Of a stretch of DNA of 24,202 bases, positions 20,534 to 24,202 are shown in pieces. The position numbers were made by a program, and so were the translations under genes. The DNA is taken from the NCBI GenBank assembly GCA_023418255.1, contig JAEZZZ010000147.1:1-24202 (forward strand), given 5' to 3'. Every line of letters starts with the position of its first letter. Within the stretch, counting starts at the first letter, position 1. The stretch is from Bacteroidota bacterium (GTDB lineage: Bacteria > Bacteroidota > Bacteroidia > Bacteroidales > Dysgonomonadaceae). The notes below the pieces were generated by a model. That model ran no database searches. It was given only the letters and a program-made list of their open reading frames with translations, and was not told the origin of the DNA.

Positions 20534-20564
20534 TTTGCTATTTATTGTTATGTTTGTACCTTTG
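20534..20564 (+). promoter_or_regulatory. consensus promoter of the ATPase/DUF4325 unit
   Basis: TTTG (20534-20537), a 19-bp spacer and TACCTTTG (20557-20564) match the Bacteroidota promoter consensus, the best match in the window. The predicted 5' end carries GTTGC-AAAC-GCAAC, a small hairpin. The start codon lies 44 bp after the -7 box. Confidence 0.85.
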
Positions 20565-20608
20565 TAGCGTTGCAAACGCAACCTAAAAAGTTACATGCAT
20601 AACATAAA

Positions 20609-21538
20609 ATGGACAAGTGTAACCCAAAAGCGGATAATATTGTAAAAATTCCTATTGTAAGAGAAGAGACAAGAATTGGTAGTGTCTTTAATGACCTATT
20701 TAAGGTAGTGCATAAAACAGAGGGGATAGATTCAAATAGTGTGATTTGGGATTTTCAAGGAACGTCTTTTTTTCATCCTTTTTTTATAGCTCCTTTAATC
20801 CTTTATAGGAAAAACAGCTCTAAAACAATAGAGGTAGTAAATAAATCATCGGCTGTTGATAGTTATTTTAAGCATATACATTTTGACGATTTATATCACA
20901 TAGATGATGACCGTACTCTTGAACAGTTTTTGAATAAATACAGAAAAAAGACGTATATTCCGGTATGCCGATTTGAGCCTCTCAAGAGAAATGTAGATAA
21001 TATACAAACGATTATTCAAAATATAATAGAATGGCAGAGTCGTGCGGGGAGTAAGATTAAATCTCCTTTGTCTTATTTTTTGGGTGAATTAATTTGCAAT
21101 ATAGGTGAGCATTCAGACGCAAAATATGGTTATATTTTTTCTCAGTGTCTTTCATATAAAGAAAAAGTATTGAATATATGTATAGCTGATGATGGAATAA
21201 CTGTCTTTGGTCGCTATGTTAAAACAAACAAATTTCTAAATGAAATAAATGACAATGAAGCTAAATCGCTGAAATTAGCTAATGAAGGGTTTTCTACAAA
21301 AAATTTGCCAGATGGTCAAACAAGGGGGTTTGGAATTCCTACATCTAAAAGGATGCTTGTAGAAGGTCTAAAAGGTGCGTTTTTTATGCTTTCAGGTGGT
21401 GCTTTCCACAGATACGAACATGGTAAATCAGATTATATTAATCTGCCTCCTAAAATGAATTGGAAAGGAACGGTTATTTTGATGAAAATACCGGTAATGA
21501 TTCCAAAAGATTTTAACTATATGGATTATGTTACTTAA
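20609..21538 (+). CDS. GHKL-type ATP-binding protein with N-terminal STAS-like region
   Basis: 309 residues. Residues 20-100 are alpha/beta and resemble a STAS-like domain (SVIWDFQGTSFFHPFFIAPL). The C-terminal part, residues 150-300, has the ATP-lid fold of GHKL kinases: N-box E160-x3-N164-x2-E167-H168, G1 box I-A-D194-D195-G196, a conserved ANEGFSTK at 224-231, and G2 box R239-G-F-G242, followed by LKGAFFMLSGGAF. This is the plan of SpoIIAB/RsbW-like anti-sigma kinases and related solo HATPases. It has its own consensus promoter and is followed 14 bp later by a DUF4325 STAS-like gene. A partner switch, in which the ATPase phosphorylates or binds the STAS protein, is the likely mechanism, but the output is unknown. 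Confidence 0.8.
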   Translation: MDKCNPKADNIVKIPIVREETRIGSVFNDLFKVVHKTEGIDSNSVIWDFQGTSFFHPFFIAPLILYRKNSSKTIEVVNKSSAVDSYFKHIHFDDLYHIDDDRTLEQFLNKYRKKTYIPVCRFEPLKRNVDNIQTIIQNIIEWQSRAGSKIKSPLSYFLGELICNIGEHSDAKYGYIFSQCLSYKEKVLNICIADDGITVFGRYVKTNKFLNEINDNEAKSLKLANEGFSTKNLPDGQTRGFGIPTSKRMLVEGLKGAFFMLSGGAFHRYEHGKSDYINLPPKMNWKGTVILMKIPVMIPKDFNYMDYVT

Positions 21539-21552
21539 TAAAGTTATTGAAT

Positions 21553-21894
21553 ATGAGAATAAAGATTAAAATATCAGAACAAATAGGTGTGGATATACGC
21601 TCTCGTTTGAATGCGAATATCCTACGAGAACTCTTGTCAAAAAATGAGACCTCTGTTAAATTGGATTTTGATAAGGTTGAGTTTATATCACGTTCTTTTG
21701 CCGATGAAATATGTGCTATTGAAGAAGATTATAAGCATCGCATTATAATTATAAACACATCAGATAGTGTTAAGTCTATGCTTAACGTTGTTAGAGAAAG
21801 TCGCAAACAAAAAAGAATACGGTCAACCTCTGATATCGGTATAAAGGAGTTCCCGGACATGAAAAGTCTTTCAGCATTTTTAGTTAATATGTAA
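21553..21894 (+). CDS. STAS-like DUF4325 protein
   Basis: 113 residues from ATG 21553; an in-frame TTG at 21547 is rejected because the ATG is only two codons later. The sequence SVKLDFDKVEFISRSFADEICAI (about residues 34-56) is the core of DUF4325: a beta strand, a turn with Ser-Arg-Ser that could be the phospho-acceptor site seen in STAS antagonists, and the FADE helix. INTSDSVKSMLNVVRES follows, as in STAS-like folds. It is the second gene of the ATPase unit. In partner-switching systems the STAS protein releases a sigma factor or effector from the ATPase when unphosphorylated. No sigma factor is in the window, so the target is elsewhere or the pair has another output. Confidence 0.78.
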   Translation: MRIKIKISEQIGVDIRSRLNANILRELLSKNETSVKLDFDKVEFISRSFADEICAIEEDYKHRIIIINTSDSVKSMLNVVRESRKQKRIRSTSDIGIKEFPDMKSLSAFLVNM

Positions 21895-21959
21895 TTTTAT
21901 TTTTTTATATTCATTAGCACTAATATAAATATTCTCGTCAAAAACTATTTCTCTATTCC

Positions 21960-21991
21960 TTTAAAACAAATCAGATAAATAACTATATTTG
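21960..21991 (+). promoter_or_regulatory. promoter of the distal tail genes
   Basis: TTTA (21960-21963), 20-bp spacer and TATATTTG (21984-21991). The -33 box differs from TTTG in one base. The AAATCAGATAAA at 21968-21979 is in the spacer. The promoter would restart late transcription after the accessory block; the RNA would begin near 21998, directly in the hairpin that follows. Confidence 0.6.
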
Positions 21992-22004
21992 CTTGAAATA
22001 ACCA

Positions 22005-22038
22005 AGCCAAAGGCTATCCTAACGGGTAGCTTTTTTTT
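22005..22038 (+). terminator. attenuator/terminator-like hairpin at the start of the distal tail mRNA
   Basis: GCTATCC (22013-22019) pairs with GGGTAGC (22024-22030) over TAAC, followed by T8 (22031-22038). GGCT (22012-22015) can pair instead with AGCC (22005-22008) across AAA. The preceding 18 bases AACCAAGCCAAAGGCTAT match those at the scaffold leader. The T run ends 8 bp before the ATG. Confidence 0.7.
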
Positions 22039-22046
22039 GTTTTACT

Positions 22047-22466
22047 ATGAAAGGATTGTTTTATATAAATGGGAAAGATGCTTATGTTGCGTGGGGAGCA
22101 ACACTGCAACATGGTGCGATAGAAGCATTATTGAAGCCACCAGCTGCAAAACCATTTACTGAAAATGAAGCTCGTTCGATACCGGGCAAGCAGGTTTTAC
22201 CTAAAAATCCCCAGCCTACATCTCGAACATTCACAATTAATATATCTATAAACGGAGTAGATTTTTCAGATTACATAGCAAAGTATGAAGCGTTTTTTTT
22301 AGAGCTATCAAAAGGCATAGTTGAATTAAAAGTATCGGTAATAAACAAAACCTTTCGATTGATTTATAAAGAAAGCAACCTTAAACTAAACAATTACAAA
22401 ACAGGCTTTGGAACATATCGAATAGAGTTTGAAGAGCCTAATCCCTTAGACCGTGAAAATATTTAG
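22047..22466 (+). CDS. distal tail (Dit-like) protein
   Basis: 139 residues. It begins MKGLFYINGKDAYVAWGATL, which resembles the N terminus of distal tail proteins in Bacteroidota siphoviruses (D-A-x-x-x-x-G and a following RSIPGKQVL loop). The second half contains the beta-strand pattern of the Dit N domain (TFTINISINGVDF, then VELKVSVINKTFRLIYK, ending with RIEFEEPNPLD). It is the first gene after the accessory block and has its own promoter and leader hairpin. It is the hub that joins tail tube end and fibre/spike proteins. The following gene overlaps it by 14 bp. Domain call moderately sure. Confidence 0.7.
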   Translation: MKGLFYINGKDAYVAWGATLQHGAIEALLKPPAAKPFTENEARSIPGKQVLPKNPQPTSRTFTINISINGVDFSDYIAKYEAFFLELSKGIVELKVSVINKTFRLIYKESNLKLNNYKTGFGTYRIEFEEPNPLDRENI

Positions 22467-24202
22467 AAACAACATATTAGTTTTAGATATCGGATTTATT
22501 CCCGACAAAGCTACTCATCGGCATGAGCTGATGGTTGAGAATTGCGTTACTCTCGACTTTGAGCTTGCTGAATTTGTGAAGTTGGAAAAGGGGGATTATA
22601 TCATGTTTGAAGATGAAAGATTCTTTTTGAATAGAGATTATATCCCTATCGTGAATAAGGCGACCGATGGCTATAAATACGATTTGGTTTTCTACGACAA
22701 GACCGAACGATGGAAAGATTTTCAGTTGAAGTATCATCATCAAGGCGTTGATGAGTTGGAGTTTCACTTGACCACATCGGGGGATAAGTTTCTAGATACT
22801 GTTATTTACAGCATAAACAAACACGGATTAGGTGTATTCACAAAAGGACAATTCCCTTCAACGGTTAAAGCGATACATTTTGAGAATACAGATATATTTT
22901 CTGGTCTAACGCAAATAGCGGAAGCATATGAATTAGAATGGTGGATTGAAGATAACATCATTCATATTGGCAAGTGTGAAGGCGGTGTTCCTGTTGTTTT
23001 GGAGTACGATAAACAATTAGACGATATTTCCTTCAGTCCGTCGAGTGAAAGGCTTGTAACAAGGCTGTATGCATTTGGTTCAACGCGGAATATCCCCCTT
23101 GATTACCGCGCTTCATCGGGTTCGGTCGATAACATTTCTGAACGGCGTTTGCGTTTACCCGAAGGTACGAACTTCGTAGACTTGTTTCCTAATCTCCTCG
23201 AAAATCAGATTATAGAAGGGGTGCAGATATTTGAAGATGTTTACCCGCGACAGAAAAACAAGATAACGGAAGTAACTTCAACGGTCATAGATGGTGATGG
23301 CGAAACAACACAAAAAACAACAGTCTTCACGATAAAAGGCGACAACACATTCACACTGACAAAAGAAGACCTTGCACCGGGCAAACCCTTAAAGATTGCT
23401 TTTCAGTCGGGTAACCTGATGGGGAGAGAGTTTGAGCTATCGATAAAAGAAGACAATAAATTCGAGATAATCAAAGAAGAGCAAGGGAATACTTATGTGC
23501 CAAATCCGACACTTGCTCCCGCTGTTGGAGATGAATTCTTTCTCTTCAATATCAAAGCCGAAAAGGTATTACCCGCAATTATCCCCGCTGCTGAACAAGA
23601 GCTTTTGGCAAAGGCGAGAGAGTATCTTGATAAGCTGGGAAGTGAATTTGTCTATGACGTTAAAACCCGTTCTATTTTCTGTGAGGAAAATGGTATCGAC
23701 TTAGAAATAGGTCAAAAAGTTACGGTAAAATCAGAAACACTCGGAGAAGTTACATCTCGTATCCGCAAATTTGAGAAAAACATCTATAACAAATTTGAGT
23801 GCGAGTATCAGATAGGCGACAGTGCGCAGTATTCAAGGCTGGCTGCGTTAGAGAAAACGAATGAGCAGCTTGAACAGCAATTTAACAGCAAAACAAATTC
23901 TTTTTTTGAGCATTTCTTATCGAAAAAATATACAGACACAGCACAAGGCTTGATTAAATTTGTTCGCGGTGCCGAATTCGGCGAATTCATTTCCGGCATG
24001 TTTGGTGGCAAAGGCGCAAAGATTGACGAAAAAGGCAACATGGAAGCAACTTCGCTGGTGTTGCGCGCTTTACTTGAAGTGCCTGAATTGCGTTACAACC
24101 GCTTGACGGTTATCGGTGACGAACTGATTCTAACCGAAAACGGGCTTATACATACGGTCGAGCAATCGGCTGAACGGACGTATAAATTAAACATGAAGTT
24201 GG
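22453..24202 (+). CDS. tail-associated protein (Tal/tail spike type), partial
   Basis: The frame from GTG 22453, overlapping the previous gene by 14 bp, stays open to the last base: 583 codons and no stop, so the gene runs off the window. It starts MKIFRNNILVLDIGFIPDKA (GTG read as Met) and continues as a beta-rich region to about residue 460, including a SPSSERLVTRLYAFGST segment as in prophage tail/endopeptidase-type tail proteins. After a coiled-coil-like stretch (LAALEKTNEQLEQQFNSK) it has FVRGAEFGEFISGMFGGKGA and LEVPELRYNRL, typical of the fibre-like C-terminal region of Bacteroides phage tail proteins. It probably forms the tip that binds the host surface. Enzymatic function cannot be judged from this part. 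Confidence 0.83.
   Translation, partial: MKIFRNNILVLDIGFIPDKATHRHELMVENCVTLDFELAEFVKLEKGDYIMFEDERFFLNRDYIPIVNKATDGYKYDLVFYDKTERWKDFQLKYHHQGVDELEFHLTTSGDKFLDTVIYSINKHGLGVFTKGQFPSTVKAIHFENTDIFSGLTQIAEAYELEWWIEDNIIHIGKCEGGVPVVLEYDKQLDDISFSPSSERLVTRLYAFGSTRNIPLDYRASSGSVDNISERRLRLPEGTNFVDLFPNLLENQIIEGVQIFEDVYPRQKNKITEVTSTVIDGDGETTQKTTVFTIKGDNTFTLTKEDLAPGKPLKIAFQSGNLMGREFELSIKEDNKFEIIKEEQGNTYVPNPTLAPAVGDEFFLFNIKAEKVLPAIIPAAEQELLAKAREYLDKLGSEFVYDVKTRSIFCEENGIDLEIGQKVTVKSETLGEVTSRIRKFEKNIYNKFECEYQIGDSAQYSRLAALEKTNEQLEQQFNSKTNSFFEHFLSKKYTDTAQGLIKFVRGAEFGEFISGMFGGKGAKIDEKGNMEATSLVLRALLEVPELRYNRLTVIGDELILTENGLIHTVEQSAERTYKLNMKL

Noticed and set aside
18514..22046. Possibility that the island is an insertion sequence or transposon
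   Set aside because: No transposase, recombinase, terminal inverted repeats or target-site duplication were found at the edges.
23495..24041. Frames within the partial tail protein on both strands
   Set aside because: They overlap the uninterrupted 583-codon frame from 22453, which has clear tail-protein sequence.

Overview
The window looks like the early-to-late junction and most of the head-tail module of a temperate phage or prophage of a Bacteroidota host. The host call rests on AT-rich sequence, absence of convincing Shine-Dalgarno sites, repeated promoters of the Bacteroidota form TTTG-N19/20-TAnnTTTG, Bacteroidota-type small proteins (a DUF2693/WYL_2-like protein, a lipoprotein with an acidic export-type signal after the lipid-carrying Cys), and head and tail proteins resembling those of Bacteroides-group phages. 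A tape measure and a tail tube protein with no visible sheath gene suggest siphovirus morphology. No integrase, lysis gene, tRNA, rRNA or CRISPR array is visible.

Layout. 1-1507 (+): end of a partial gene, a conserved small phage protein, an HNH endonuclease and two tandem small proteins resembling the DNA-binding domain IV of DnaA. 1516-2389: an XRE-type repressor-like gene (-) divergent from a small acidic protein gene (+), with a perfect palindrome inside the + promoter. 2456-4157: small unknown proteins, one perhaps ASCH-like. 4243-5721: a small basic protein, a PP-loop (PAPS-reductase-like) protein and a ParB-like protein in overlapping order, directly before terminase. 5723-8889: small terminase with a cysteine cluster, large terminase, portal. 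9076-9234: a separate 52-residue zinc-ribbon gene between a promoter and a terminator-like hairpin. 9304-13675: scaffold, head fibre/decoration protein, major capsid protein, connector genes, tail tube. 13728-18513: tail assembly chaperone pair with a well-formed -1 frameshift signal, then the tape measure. 22047-24202: distal tail protein and a long tail protein cut by the window end.

The accessory part is 18514-22046, between the tape measure and the distal tail genes, where such phages normally have nothing. It holds a lipoprotein and two XRE regulators on the minus strand, an array of four AT-rich palindromes, a DUF2693-like gene, and a two-gene unit made of a GHKL-type ATPase with an N-terminal STAS-like region plus a DUF4325 STAS-like protein, with its own consensus promoter. 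This resembles a lysogeny-expressed cargo with a partner-switching module and is the best candidate for an undescribed system. The regulatory layout of this island (XRE gene, palindromes, divergent gene with a near-identical leader) repeats the one at 1516-2389.

All functional calls come from reading the sequence and family knowledge; no database search was run.
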